A DNA stretch of 64,000 nucleotides from Pusillimonas caeni (GTDB taxonomy: Bacteria > Pseudomonadota > Gammaproteobacteria > Burkholderiales > Burkholderiaceae_B). The stretch is from the NCBI RefSeq assembly GCF_003545815.1, contig NZ_PDUW01000002.1, positions 558,001-622,000 of the forward strand, in the 5' to 3' direction. Both the position numbers and the translations under genes were made by a program. Below the pieces are notes generated by a model. It was given only the letters and a program-made list of their open reading frames with translations, was not told where the DNA came from and did no database searches. This document shows positions 43,338-52,582 of this stretch, piece by piece. The stretch's first letter is position 1. Each line of letters starts with the position of its first letter.

Positions 43338-45176
43338 ATGAACGCCGCAGCAGTGCCCGATCCCGCCCCCAATGTCAATGCGCCCGACTGGGTCAGGCAT
43401 TCCGCTCTCAAGCAGTGGGTGGGACAGATCGCCGAGTTGACCCAGCCGGACCGCATCGAATGGTGCGATGGCTCCCAGGAAGAATACGACAGGCTGTGCG
43501 AGATGATGGTGCAGGCCGGCACCTTGCGCCGCCTCAACCCTGAAAAACGGCCCAATTCCTACCTGGCGTGGTCCGATCCCTCGGACGTCGCGCGGGTCGA
43601 AGACCGCACCTTCATCTGTTCGCAAAAGCAGGAAGACGCCGGCCCCACCAACAACTGGGTCGATCCGGAGAGCATGCGCCAGACGCTGGGAGGCCTGTTC
43701 GCGGGCTGCATGCGCGGCCGCACCATGTACGTGATTCCGTTCTCGATGGGGCCGCTGGGCTCGCCCATCGCGCATATCGGCGTGGAGCTTACCGATTCGC
43801 CCTACGTGGTAGCCAATATGCGCATCATGACGCGCATGGGCCGCAAGGTGTACGACGTGCTGGGGCCCGATGGCGCTTTCGTGCCCTGCGTGCATTCTGT
43901 CGGCATGCCCCTGCAGCCGGGGCAGAAAGACGTTCGCTGGCCCTGCAACGAGACCAAATACATCGTTCACTATCCCGAAACCCGCGAAATCTGGTCGTTC
44001 GGCTCGGGCTACGGGGGCAACGCCCTGCTGGGCAAGAAGTGCTTCGCCCTGCGCATTGCTTCCAGCATGGGACGCGACGAGGGCTGGATGGCCGAGCACA
44101 TGCTGATTCTCGGCGTCACGTCGCCCACGGGCAAGAAGATGCACGTGGCGGCGGCCTTTCCCTCGGCCTGCGGCAAAACCAATTTCGCCATGCTGATCCC
44201 GCCCCGGACGCTGGCGGGCTGGAAGGTCACCACCATCGGCGACGACATCGCCTGGATCAAGCCGGGCGCCGACGGCCGCCTGTATGCCATCAACCCCGAG
44301 GCGGGCTATTTCGGCGTGGCGCCGGGCACCAACGAAAAGACCAACTACAACTGCATGGCGTCGCTGCGCGAGAACGTGCTGTTCACCAACGTAGCCTTGA
44401 CCGACGACGGCGACGTATGGTGGGAGGGCATGGGGCCGGCGCCCGCCCATTGCATCGACTGGCAGGGCAAGGACTGGACGCCTGATTCGGGCCGCAAGGC
44501 GGCCCATCCCAATGCGCGCTTCACGGTGGCCGCCGACCAGAATCCCGTCATCGATCCCGAGTGGGACAATCCCGCGGGCGTTCCGATCGACGCCTTCATT
44601 TTCGGCGGCCGGCGCTCCGACACCGTGCCGCTGGTCACCGAGGCGCGCAACTGGGTGGAAGGGGTGTACATGGCCGCCACGCAGGGCTCGGAAACCACGG
44701 CCGCGGCGGCGGGCAAGCAGGGCGTGGTGCGCCGCGACCCCTTTGCCATGCTGCCTTTCTGCGGCTACAGCATGGGGGCGTACTTCGCGCATTGGCTCGC
44801 CCTGGGCAAGCGGCTCGAGCAGTCGGGCGCGACGCTGCCGCGCATCTTCTACGTCAACTGGTTCCAGACCGACGCCGACGGCAGGTTCATCTGGCCCGGT
44901 TTCGGCGAGAACATGCGGGTGCTGAAATGGATGCTGGAACGCATCGAAGGAACGGCCCAGGGCCAGGAGAACCTCTTCGGCGTGTCGCCGCGCTACGAGG
45001 ACATCACCTGGGACGGGCTGGATTTCACCAGCGAGCAATTCCAGGCCATCACCGCCATCGACGCCGAGGCCTGGCGCAAAGAGCTGGGCCTGCATGCCGA
45101 GCTGTTCGACAAGCTGCGCGACCACCTGCCGGCCGAACTGGCCAGCCATCAGACGCGTCTCAGCGCGCAGTTGTAG
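43338..45176 (+). CDS. pckG: Phosphoenolpyruvate carboxykinase (GTP)
   Basis: The 612-residue enzyme converts oxaloacetate and GTP to phosphoenolpyruvate, CO2 and GDP, the entry step of gluconeogenesis. The GTP-type P-loop FPSACGKTN is near residue 275, preceded by KMHVAAA. Other family blocks are [66 protein letters not shown] and [20 protein letters not shown]. It is cytoplasmic and monomeric in this family. A weak GC hairpin and a TATATAA box precede it, and a strong hairpin follows. It fits growth on aromatic acids that yield C4 acids. Confidence 0.97.
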   Translation: MNAAAVPDPAPNVNAPDWVRHSALKQWVGQIAELTQPDRIEWCDGSQEEYDRLCEMMVQAGTLRRLNPEKRPNSYLAWSDPSDVARVEDRTFICSQKQEDAGPTNNWVDPESMRQTLGGLFAGCMRGRTMYVIPFSMGPLGSPIAHIGVELTDSPYVVANMRIMTRMGRKVYDVLGPDGAFVPCVHSVGMPLQPGQKDVRWPCNETKYIVHYPETREIWSFGSGYGGNALLGKKCFALRIASSMGRDEGWMAEHMLILGVTSPTGKKMHVAAAFPSACGKTNFAMLIPPRTLAGWKVTTIGDDIAWIKPGADGRLYAINPEAGYFGVAPGTNEKTNYNCMASLRENVLFTNVALTDDGDVWWEGMGPAPAHCIDWQGKDWTPDSGRKAAHPNARFTVAADQNPVIDPEWDNPAGVPIDAFIFGGRRSDTVPLVTEARNWVEGVYMAATQGSETTAAAAGKQGVVRRDPFAMLPFCGYSMGAYFAHWLALGKRLEQSGATLPRIFYVNWFQTDADGRFIWPGFGENMRVLKWMLERIEGTAQGQENLFGVSPRYEDITWDGLDFTSEQFQAITAIDAEAWRKELGLHAELFDKLRDHLPAELASHQTRLSAQL

Positions 45177-45229
45177 GCTGTCCGGGCCGCCGCTTTTTCC
45201 GCATGGAAGCGCGGCGGCCGTATCCCTTT

Positions 45230-45259
45230 CAACAAGGGGCCCTTGTGGGCCCCTTGTTG
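45230..45259. terminator. 13-bp hairpin between convergent pckG and maleylacetate reductase genes
   Basis: CAACAAGGGGCCC, the loop TTGT and GGGCCCCTTGTTG form a perfect stem centred in the 92-nt convergent gap. There is no clear T tract, so it may act as an RNA 3'-end stabiliser as well as a terminator. Confidence 0.6.
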
Positions 45260-45268
45260 CATGAAGCG

Positions 45269-46333
45269 TCAGGCTTGCGGCGCCTCGCCGGCCCAGGCGC
45301 GGCGGATCAGCGCCTCGATGTCTTTCTCGGCCAATGGGCGGGGGTTCCAATAGGGATTCTTCATGGCCAGTTCGGTCGCCTTGGCTATGCCGGACTCAGG
45401 CATGCCGATGTCCTTGAGCGCGCGCGGGGCCTTGATGCGCCCTGCGAGCGACCACAAGCCTTCGGCCGCGCTGTCGGCCTTCAGGGCGCGGGCGGCGCGG
45501 CGCATGGCCTCGGGCGCCCCGGGCGCATTGTAGGCGGCGGTGTGGGGCAGCATGATGGCGTGGGTTTCGGCGTGGGGCAGGTCGAAGGTGCCGCCCAGCA
45601 CGTGGCACAGCTTGTGGTGCAGGGCCATGCCGGCCGAACCCAGGCAGATGCCGCACAGCCAGGTGCCGTATTGCGCGCGGGCGCGGGCGTCGCGGTCTTG
45701 CGGGTCGGCGATGACGCCGGGCAGCGCCTGGGCCAGCGCGGCGATGCCTTCCTCGGCCATCAGCGAGACGATGGGATTGCGGTCTTGCGCGTACAGGGCC
45801 TCGACGGCATGGGCCATGGCGTTCAGCCCGCTGGTGGCCGACAGGGCCGGCGGCAGCGACAGGGTCAGCGAGACATCGTAGATGACGGTCTTGGGCAGTA
45901 CCAGCGCGTCGCGCAGGGTGGTCTTGACGCCCTTTTCGGTCTGGCCCAGGATAGGCGTCATTTCAGAGCCGGCATAGGTGGTGGGCACGGCGATCTGCGG
46001 CAGGCCGGTGCGCAGGGCGATGGCCTTGCCCAGGCCGATGGTCGAGCCGCCGCCCAATCCCACGACGCAGTCCGCGGCCAGGTCCTTTACCTGCTGCATC
46101 GCCTGCTCGGTGACTTCGACGGGCGTATGCATGGCCGCTTCGCTGAAGATGCCGACGCATTTTTCGCCCAGCACTTTGGCCACCTGGCCGGCCCAGCCGG
46201 CCTGGGCCGACGTGCTCAACACCAATGCACGGCGCGCGCCGAGCTTGTCGATTTCCGCGGGCAGGGCCGCGAGCTTGCCGTCGCCGAACACGACACGGGT
46301 CGGCAGCGCTTCGTAGATGAATTCATGGTCCAT
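45269..46333 (-). CDS. Maleylacetate reductase
   Basis: The 354-residue protein belongs to the iron alcohol dehydrogenase fold. It has the maleylacetate reductase features GLGGGSTIGLGKAIALRTGL, AVPTTYAGSEMTPILGQTE, and SGLNAMAHAVEALYA, where Asn replaces the metal-binding Asp of true dehydrogenases. H residues follow in ALHHKLCHVLGG and DLPHAETHA. It reduces maleylacetate to 3-oxoadipate with NADH. It sits 34 nt downstream of hydroxyquinol 1,2-dioxygenase, whose product is maleylacetate, which strongly supports the call. GAGAC precedes the ATG. Confidence 0.93.
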   Translation of the reverse strand: MDHEFIYEALPTRVVFGDGKLAALPAEIDKLGARRALVLSTSAQAGWAGQVAKVLGEKCVGIFSEAAMHTPVEVTEQAMQQVKDLAADCVVGLGGGSTIGLGKAIALRTGLPQIAVPTTYAGSEMTPILGQTEKGVKTTLRDALVLPKTVIYDVSLTLSLPPALSATSGLNAMAHAVEALYAQDRNPIVSLMAEEGIAALAQALPGVIADPQDRDARARAQYGTWLCGICLGSAGMALHHKLCHVLGGTFDLPHAETHAIMLPHTAAYNAPGAPEAMRRAARALKADSAAEGLWSLAGRIKAPRALKDIGMPESGIAKATELAMKNPYWNPRPLAEKDIEALIRRAWAGEAPQA

Positions 46334-46367
46334 GTGCGGTCTCGCTGGTTGGATGCCGTTGCTTGAT

Positions 46368-47222
46368 TCAAGCCCGCTTTAGCCGGAAGTCGTAGTGCAG
46401 GTAGGCGTAGGGCTCGGTCATGTCGCGGCCGTCCGGCGCCTGGCCGGGCTCGCGCATTTCGTACTCGCGGATCAGCGAGTTCTTGACGCCGAACACCACG
46501 TCGCTGTCCAGATAGGTGTCGCCGTCGGCAAAGACGTGGGTCACGAGCTTCTGGAACCCCGGTGCTTCGATCATGAAGTGCACGTGGGCGGGCCGGTAGG
46601 GATGGCGGCCCTGGGCCTCGAGCATCTGGCCGACCGGGCCGTCGTCGGGAATGGGGTAGGCCGAAGGGCGCACCGTCCAACAGCTGAATTCGCCCCGGTC
46701 ATTGGTATGCAGGACGCCGCGCAAGGCCAGCGAGTCGAGGCGCTGCACGTCGTAGAAGCCCTCAGTGTCCGATTGCCACAGGTTGACGGTGGCGCCGGCC
46801 AGCGGCTTGCCGTCCTGGTCCGAGACGGTGCCGGTGATCAGCATGGGCGTGCCGGACACGCCTTCGGTGATGTCGCCGCCCAGTTCGTACTGCTTGGCGC
46901 CTTCGACATAGAAGGGGCCGAAGACGGTGGTTTCGGTGACGCCTTCGGGCATGCGGTGATTGATGGCGTCCACCAGCATGGACACGCCCAGCGCGTCGGA
47001 CAGCAGGATGAACTCCTGGCGCTTGTCGTCGCACATATGACCGGTGCGGGTCAGGAAGTCGATGGCGAATTCCCATTCTTCCTGGGTCGGTTCGATCTCG
47101 CGCACGAAGTCGTGCAAATGGCGCACCAGCGCTTCGCTGATCTGCTTGATGCGGGGGCTTTTACTGTTTGCGAAGCGTGAGATGACTTCGTCGGTAAGCG
47201 TGTGCTCGTTCAGGTCGCGCAT
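46368..47222 (-). CDS. Hydroxyquinol 1,2-dioxygenase (intradiol)
   Basis: The 284-residue protein has an N-terminal helical dimer domain and a C-terminal Fe(III) domain. The Tyr and His ligands lie in FGPFYVEGAKQ, SAYPIPDDGPVG and HPYRPAHVHFMI. It cleaves 1,2,4-trihydroxybenzene between the hydroxyls to give maleylacetate. Catechol dioxygenases share the fold, but the maleylacetate reductase next door points to hydroxyquinol. The start follows AGGAGACCCAG. It is 12 nt downstream of the FAD hydroxylase. Confidence 0.92.
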   Translation of the reverse strand: MRDLNEHTLTDEVISRFANSKSPRIKQISEALVRHLHDFVREIEPTQEEWEFAIDFLTRTGHMCDDKRQEFILLSDALGVSMLVDAINHRMPEGVTETTVFGPFYVEGAKQYELGGDITEGVSGTPMLITGTVSDQDGKPLAGATVNLWQSDTEGFYDVQRLDSLALRGVLHTNDRGEFSCWTVRPSAYPIPDDGPVGQMLEAQGRHPYRPAHVHFMIEAPGFQKLVTHVFADGDTYLDSDVVFGVKNSLIREYEMREPGQAPDGRDMTEPYAYLHYDFRLKRA

Positions 47223-47234
47223 CTGGGTCTCCTA

Positions 47235-49001
47235 TTATGCGGTTGTTTTTGCTGCCGGGCCGCCCCGAAGTGTGTCGAGGCTGGGAAGCTGTTTACCGGC
47301 GCCCAGCAATGTGTCGAATATGCGTGCGGCGTCGCGGCAGGAATCGCCCCGCCAGGCGACGATCTGGTCGGGCCGTATCAGCGCGAAATCGGCCTCGTAC
47401 AGACCGCGTGCCCGCGGCTCGTGCACCACGGCCAGGTCCAGGCCTTTTGCGCGGGCCGCGTCCTGGAATGGCAAGCCTTCATTATCCGCGCCCATGCACA
47501 GCAGCGTCCATTCGAACCCGAAGGCATCGTACAACGAGCGGCTGTCATCCAGCCACATGTGCGGCGGCCGCCCGCCGGGGCAGGCGGTGGCCGTATACTC
47601 GTTGGCTTTGTCGGGCGGCGGTGCGCTGCCATCGGAAATGATGGCGGGCGAGCCGTCGTAGCGTCCCCCGAAGGTGATGCCCGGAATGTTGAACTCGGCG
47701 CGGCCGTGGGCCGCCATGTGCGCGCCCGCCTCGCGCCGCGCGGCTTCTCCGGCGGGGCTGTCGTCCTCGATTTCGGGGGCGGGCTTGAACAGGCCCAGCG
47801 AGTCGGCGAAGCCGCGCGCATAGCCTGTGTTGCGAATTGCCAGAGGCTGGCGTTCGGCCTGGTAGGAGTCGAGCAGGGCGGGATTCGCCTGGCCTTTCAG
47901 CACGGCGGCCAGTTTCCAGCCCAGGTTGACGGCGTCTTCGACCGCGGTGTTGTAGCCCAGGCCGCCCGTGGGAGTGAACAGGTGGGCGGCATCGCCGCCC
48001 AGGAAGACGCGGCCTTTTTGAAAGCCGTCGGAGACCAAGGAGTGGCCGGCCGTCCAGGTGCCGTGGGACAGCACCTCGACAGGGATGTCGACGCCGACGC
48101 CCGCCTGGAACATCCGGCGCGCGTCATCGGCCGTGAGCCGGCTTTCGTCTTCGCCTTCTTTCAGCTGGGTATGGAAGGCGAACTCGCCCTTGCCGTCGAC
48201 CGTGGCCATGAAGGCGCGGCGCTCGGGGTTGACGCAGACGTTCATCCAGGCGCGCGCATGCGGCACGGCCTCGTAGAAGGCGGGCGCGCGGGCGTAGACG
48301 GCATACATGCGGCCGCCCATGAAATCGCGCTTGATGCCGGTTTCGCCGGTATAGCGGAAGCCGAGCTGTTCGCGCGTCATGCTGCGCGGGCCGTCGGCGC
48401 CCACCATGTAGTCGGCTTCGATGCGATGCGGGCGGCCGCTCTCGACGTCTTCGACGTCGATGACGACTTTATCGCCGGCATCGTGGAAAGCCGTCATGCG
48501 CCAGCCGTAATGGATGCTGATGCCGGGCAGCTTCTGGGCATGCTTGCGCAGCACCTGCTCGACATATTTCTGCGATACCCGGTGGGGCAGTTCGGCCGCG
48601 CTCCACGAGCCGGACAGCGAGTGGATGCGCGTCTTGGCCTCGGCCGCGGAGGGCAGGCTGAAGCGCGCCAGTTCGTGGCGGGCAAAGCGCGTGAAGTAGG
48701 CGATGTCGGTGGGAAAGTCGTTGGGCAGGCCCAGGTCGCGGATTTCATCGGCGAAGCCCAGGCGCCGGTAGTGCTCCATGGTGCGCGCCTGGGTGGCGTT
48801 GGCTTGCGGGTTGAAGGCGGTGCTGGGTTTGTCGTCGACGAGCACGGCGGTGATGCCGCGCCGGCCCAGCTCGTTGGCGAGCATGAGGCCGCAGGGGCCG
48901 CCGCCTATGATGGCGACGGAAGCCGTCGTATGCGTTGCTGTGGCCCGCGTTGCTTTTATCTGATTAGGAAATGCGCACTGGCTCGAACGATCAGGAAGCA
49001 T
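47235..49001 (-). CDS. FAD-dependent aromatic hydroxylase (phenol hydroxylase / TfdB-like)
   Basis: The 588-residue flavoprotein has the FAD motif IIGGGPCGLMLANELGRRG, the DG motif VGADGPRSMTREQLGF, and the GD motif FLGGDAAHLFTPTGGLGYN. A C-terminal thioredoxin-like domain closes the protein. These enzymes ortho-hydroxylate phenols using NAD(P)H and O2. With hydroxyquinol dioxygenase downstream, the likely step is a dihydroxybenzene or similar compound to hydroxyquinol. The ATG at 49001 has GAGACA 6 nt upstream; two earlier in-frame ATGs lack a site. A MarR gene lies upstream on the same strand. Confidence 0.88.
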   Translation of the reverse strand: MLPDRSSQCAFPNQIKATRATATHTTASVAIIGGGPCGLMLANELGRRGITAVLVDDKPSTAFNPQANATQARTMEHYRRLGFADEIRDLGLPNDFPTDIAYFTRFARHELARFSLPSAAEAKTRIHSLSGSWSAAELPHRVSQKYVEQVLRKHAQKLPGISIHYGWRMTAFHDAGDKVVIDVEDVESGRPHRIEADYMVGADGPRSMTREQLGFRYTGETGIKRDFMGGRMYAVYARAPAFYEAVPHARAWMNVCVNPERRAFMATVDGKGEFAFHTQLKEGEDESRLTADDARRMFQAGVGVDIPVEVLSHGTWTAGHSLVSDGFQKGRVFLGGDAAHLFTPTGGLGYNTAVEDAVNLGWKLAAVLKGQANPALLDSYQAERQPLAIRNTGYARGFADSLGLFKPAPEIEDDSPAGEAARREAGAHMAAHGRAEFNIPGITFGGRYDGSPAIISDGSAPPPDKANEYTATACPGGRPPHMWLDDSRSLYDAFGFEWTLLCMGADNEGLPFQDAARAKGLDLAVVHEPRARGLYEADFALIRPDQIVAWRGDSCRDAARIFDTLLGAGKQLPSLDTLRGGPAAKTTA

Positions 49002-49071
49002 GGGAGTGTCTCGGGTAGTGGGATCCATGCCAATAATAGTAAGGATGCCTGACCAGTTTGTCAATGGCCGT

Positions 49072-49632
49072 TCAGCCTTCGTCGGCGCGCTGCGCGTAAG
49101 CGTAAGCGGAGAGGGCCCGTTTCAGCGCCGCGAACGTGTCCGCGCCCAGCTCGCCGGCCATTTCCTGCTCGGCGTTGTGCAACGCCGAGCCGAAGGCCTC
49201 CAGCCAGGCCAGGCCCGCTTTAGAGAAGTAGACGATCTTGGCCCGGCCGTCCGCGGGGTCGGGCTGTCGCTCGACGATGCCGCTGGCTTCCAGCTGATGG
49301 ATCAGCTCGCTCATCGACTGCTTGGTGATGCCGGCCCGCCGCGCCAGCTCGGTGGCGCGGGTGCCGGCCAGGTCGAGATTGCGCGTCACGGTGATGTGGC
49401 TCAGCGAGAAGCCGTGGTAGCCCGCGTCTTCCATCTGCTGCAGAATGCCGCTTTCGAAGCGGTCGATGGCGTCATTGAGAAGGCGGCCGATGTTCTCGCG
49501 GCGCCAGCCCGGATCGGCGGCATGCGGCCGCGCGGGCTCGGAAGCATTGCGGGAAGCCGCGGCGCGGGTCTTGGGTTTGCTGTTTCTGGTGGTGGGCATC
49601 GGGAGGCTGGCCCGCAAGGGGCCGAAGTTCAT
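49072..49632 (-). CDS. MarR family transcriptional regulator
   Basis: The 186-residue protein has a basic N-terminal extension and then a MarR winged helix: LSHITVTRNLDLAGTRATEL, ARRAGITKQSMSELIHQLEA, and the wing SGIVERQPDPADGRAKIVYF. MarR proteins often repress phenolic catabolic genes and leave DNA on binding a phenol. It is upstream of the hydroxyquinol genes on the same strand, 70 nt before the hydroxylase. The start is uncertain: ATG at 49632 or at 49599, both without a good ribosome site. Confidence 0.8.
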   Translation of the reverse strand: MNFGPLRASLPMPTTRNSKPKTRAAASRNASEPARPHAADPGWRRENIGRLLNDAIDRFESGILQQMEDAGYHGFSLSHITVTRNLDLAGTRATELARRAGITKQSMSELIHQLEASGIVERQPDPADGRAKIVYFSKAGLAWLEAFGSALHNAEQEMAGELGADTFAALKRALSAYAYAQRADEG

Positions 49633-49670
49633 GTGTCGTACCGCCGTCTTTGGACGGTGGGAGGGTTTTG

Positions 49671-50315
49671 TTATATGCCGCTGGGAGCGGGGGGTTCGTC
49701 GAAGGCGGAGTCGGCGCCGTCGAGCCACTTGCGGCCGCGCTGATACAGGGCCTGGACGATGGGGCCGGTAAGTTCAGGCATGTCGGGCTTGATCTTGAAT
49801 CCCAGCCGCGACTGCAGATAGGCAAGGTGGCGATACCCTTGGGGAAACTGATGCAGCAGCCTCTGGTCGAGCTCGAGGCGGGCGGCCGGGTCGAGCGGGT
49901 CCATGCGGTCTTTCTCGTAAATGGGCTGGCGCCGCACGATGCGCCATTCGTCCTTGCCCGCAATGCTGCGCTGCTCGAAGAAATCGTAGAAGCGGCCGGT
50001 GCACAGCACGTCGACACGTTGTCCATCGACCTCGGCACGCTGGCTGATCGTCATCTTGGTTTGCGCGATGGCGCGCTTTCCCTTGACGTCGACGCTGGAG
50101 CCGCCCAGGAAATGCAGGATGGAAACGCCGTTCTCGAAGCCGCGGCGGCTGACTTCGATGAATTGCGACGCCGGACCCTGGAACCAGGTGGCCGACATCC
50201 AGCCGTCGTCATGCCATACGGTTGCAAAGCGCTCCCAGAAACCGGCGTCGCGCCATACCGCCCAGTTCTGTACGACTTCGGCAATCTGCAGCCGGTGCTG
50301 AAACTCCTGGTCCAT
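49671..50315 (-). CDS. SnoaL-like (NTF2-fold) protein
   Basis: The 214-residue protein has a SnoaL-type domain in its first two thirds: WAVWRDAGFWERFATVWHDD, GWMSATWFQGPASQFIEVSR, ILHFLGGSSVDV, and RFYDFFEQR. A C-terminal tail resembles ones found in proteins beside aromatic catabolic clusters. AAGGAAG precedes the ATG at 50315. It is the first gene of the minus-strand series that runs into MarR and the hydroxyquinol genes. The enzymatic role is unknown; isomerase, lyase or dehydratase are possible. Confidence 0.75.
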   Translation of the reverse strand: MDQEFQHRLQIAEVVQNWAVWRDAGFWERFATVWHDDGWMSATWFQGPASQFIEVSRRGFENGVSILHFLGGSSVDVKGKRAIAQTKMTISQRAEVDGQRVDVLCTGRFYDFFEQRSIAGKDEWRIVRRQPIYEKDRMDPLDPAARLELDQRLLHQFPQGYRHLAYLQSRLGFKIKPDMPELTGPIVQALYQRGRKWLDGADSAFDEPPAPSGI

Positions 50316-50551
50316 GTTGCTTCCTTCTCGGTTTACGTGTGATGCCGGTGCGCCGCGGGCGGCGCCTGGCAATGGGAAAACATGGTAATACCGCCTGACT
50401 ATGTCGTCAACGCGCCTTCCCCGGGCGGGTTGGCGCATGGGCGGTATCAGCCCCGGAATGGATCCGGCCGCTGCGGCGCGTCTTGATTTGCGCTGGAGCG
50501 GCCGGCAGAGGGACTGCGCCGCACGAGAGCATGCGGCGCCGAGGGCAGGGC

Positions 50552-51721
50552 TTACAGGCCGGGGTCTTTCACGTCTTTGAAGGTTTCGAACTCGACGTTG
50601 TAGATCTGGCCGTCGACCATTTCAGAACGACGGATGTAGACGTTCTGAACGATGTCGCGGGTTTCGGGGTCGATGGAGACGGGGCCGCGCGGGCTGGTCC
50701 AGCTCATGCCCTTCATGGCTTCGACGAGCTGGTCGCCGGTGGCATCGGCGCCGGCTTTCTCGAGCGCGGCGTAGATCAGGTGCATGCCGTCATAGCCGCC
50801 CACCGACATGAAGTTGGGGCGCATGGAGTTGTTGGTGAGCTTGCGGAAGGCAGCCACATACTCTTTGTTCTCGGGCGAATCGTGGGCGGCCGAATAGTGC
50901 TGCGAGGTGACGATGTCGAGCGCTTCGGAGCCCATGCTGGGCAGCAGGTCGTCGTCGAGCACGTCGCCCGTGCCGATGAGCTGGATGCCGGCCTTCTTGA
51001 GGCCTTTTTCGGCGAACTGCTTCATGAGGGCGGTGCCCGCGCCCGAGGGCACGAAGATGAAGACCGCGTCGGGCTTGGCGTCTTTTACGCGCTGGATGAA
51101 GGGAGCGAAATCGGGATTCTGCAAGGGAACACGCAGCGAGTCTAGGATTTCACCGCCCTGCTTGGTGTATTCCTTGACGAAGACTTTTTCGGAATCATGG
51201 CCCGGACCGTAGTCGGAGATGAGGGTGATGACCTTCTTGATGCCGGACTCGGGACGCGCCGACCACTGCGCCATGGGCGTGACGATCTGCGGCACCGTCT
51301 GCGAGGTGCGGACGATGTAGGGCGATTTTTCCATGATGGACGAGGTGGCGGCGGCCATGACGACCATGGGCGTCTTGGACTGCGTGGCCACCGGCGCTGC
51401 GGCGAAGGCCAGCGGCGTCAGGCCGAAGCCGGCCAGCACGTTGACTTTTTCTTGCACGACCAGTTCCTGGGCCAGGCGCTTGGTGACTTCCGGGGCCAGG
51501 CCGGTGTCGTCTTTGAGAATGATCTGGATCTTGCGGCCCGCGACCGTGTCGCCGTGCTGCTGCACGTACAGGCGCGTTGCGGCGTCGATCTGCTTGCCGG
51601 TCGAGGCGAAGGGGCCGGTCATGGGCAGGATGAGCCCGATCTTGAAAGGCTCGGCTGCCTGAACGGATGTAGCGGCGGCCAGAATGCCCGTCGCCAGCAC
51701 GGTCTTCAAAAGGCGTTTCAT
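50552..51721 (-). CDS. ABC transporter substrate-binding protein (LivK type)
   Basis: The 389-residue periplasmic protein has a signal peptide ending SVQA near residue 22. The Peripla_BP_6 fold then starts FKIGLILPMTGPFASTGKQI, with AQELVVQEKVNVLAGFGLTP and ALMKQFAEKGLKKAGIQLIG. No permease or ATPase is nearby, so it must use a transporter encoded elsewhere. It is distinct from the paralogous pair at 12881 and 28328. It lies upstream of the SnoaL/MarR/hydroxyquinol series on the same strand with a 236-nt gap, so a phenolic ligand is possible but unproven. Confidence 0.88.
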   Translation of the reverse strand: MKRLLKTVLATGILAAATSVQAAEPFKIGLILPMTGPFASTGKQIDAATRLYVQQHGDTVAGRKIQIILKDDTGLAPEVTKRLAQELVVQEKVNVLAGFGLTPLAFAAAPVATQSKTPMVVMAAATSSIMEKSPYIVRTSQTVPQIVTPMAQWSARPESGIKKVITLISDYGPGHDSEKVFVKEYTKQGGEILDSLRVPLQNPDFAPFIQRVKDAKPDAVFIFVPSGAGTALMKQFAEKGLKKAGIQLIGTGDVLDDDLLPSMGSEALDIVTSQHYSAAHDSPENKEYVAAFRKLTNNSMRPNFMSVGGYDGMHLIYAALEKAGADATGDQLVEAMKGMSWTSPRGPVSIDPETRDIVQNVYIRRSEMVDGQIYNVEFETFKDVKDPGL

Positions 51722-51925
51722 TGTGTCTTCTCCACAGGTTGTTAGCTATTGTGCGCCATCCATGGGCGGATGGACCTAGCATTTTTCTACATCACTGAAA
51801 TTATGACCGGAGAAAAAATAATTGCACAGGTCCTAATTCATTTTGTCATATTCAGTGTGCTTTGTCTTGCCGGTATTTTTACGGGATCCCAACGGCGCGC
51901 CGCATGAAAGAAGCACATAAGGAAG

Positions 51926-51953
51926 CGGCTCGCCATGCAATCATGGCGAGCCG
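51926..51953. terminator. 11-bp hairpin downstream of the glycine-zipper lipoprotein gene
   Basis: CGGCTCGCCAT, a 6-nt loop and ATGGCGAGCCG form a perfect stem, about 70 nt after the lipoprotein stop on the minus strand. The whole gap 51722-52022 otherwise shows only an AT-rich stretch (51780-51860), which likely carries the promoter of the binding-protein gene on its left. Confidence 0.55.
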
Positions 51954-52022
51954 ACGGCTCGATATTGAGTGTTCGGAATGTGACCGGCGCAATGGCACGC
52001 ATTGTCCGCCGCCCCGGGTCAG

Positions 52023-52367
52023 TCAGCGATGGCGACGGTGATGTCGGTGATGGTGCTTGGGGCCCTTGTAGTAGCGCTTGTCCACATGGCGATGAGGCGC
52101 GGGGTGATAGTGGCGGCCCCTGTCCCAGCCGCGCGAACGATAGCGGGGTTCTTCCGTCAGAATATTGCCCAGCAGGCCCCCGGCGGCCGCACCGCCTATC
52201 GTGTAGAGCGGGTCGCCCTGTGAAATGACGGCGCCGGCGGCCGCGCCCAGGCCCGCGCCGATCAAGGTGTTGTCGGTCTTTCTGTCTCGAGCGTTTGCGC
52301 AGCCGGCCATGGCGAAAGCCAATAGGCCTACGGCTGTGAGACGGGCAAGACTGGATCGCGTTTTCAT
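52023..52367 (-). CDS. Glycine-zipper, His-rich lipoprotein
   Basis: The 114-residue protein has a lipoprotein signal ending AMAGC with Cys at 23. A glycine-zipper stretch follows (NTLIGAGLGAAAGAVISQGD and IGGAAAGGLLGNIL). The tail is rich in His, Arg and Tyr and ends HHHRHHRRHR. This is the pattern of small outer-membrane or periplasmic proteins of the 17-kDa antigen/OsmB-like class, often stress-induced. The His-rich tail could bind metal. GGAG precedes the ATG at 52367. It is divergent from gamma-glutamyltransferase. Confidence 0.8.
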   Translation of the reverse strand: MKTRSSLARLTAVGLLAFAMAGCANARDRKTDNTLIGAGLGAAAGAVISQGDPLYTIGGAAAGGLLGNILTEEPRYRSRGWDRGRHYHPAPHRHVDKRYYKGPKHHHRHHRRHR

Positions 52368-52582
52368 GTGAGGCTCCATTCCTGTTGCGTGATGGTTGAA
52401 GCGTAGCCACGGGCTATGGGGCGTGCAAGCGACAAAAGCCGTTTTGCAGCGGACTGAAACCAATTCGCCTCGATGCGGGGTGTTTGGTAACTTTTGTGTT
52501 TCGGCCAAGGCGAAAAAAGTCAGAGTTCGTACAGATTGTGAAAGGCCATGCACTATATTGGCATTCGAGGAGGAACGTTTTT

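Noticed and set aside
51838-52410. 190-codon minus-strand frame overlapping the glycine-zipper lipoprotein
   Set aside because: It is out of frame with a clear lipoprotein gene and its composition is that of a shifted GC-rich frame.
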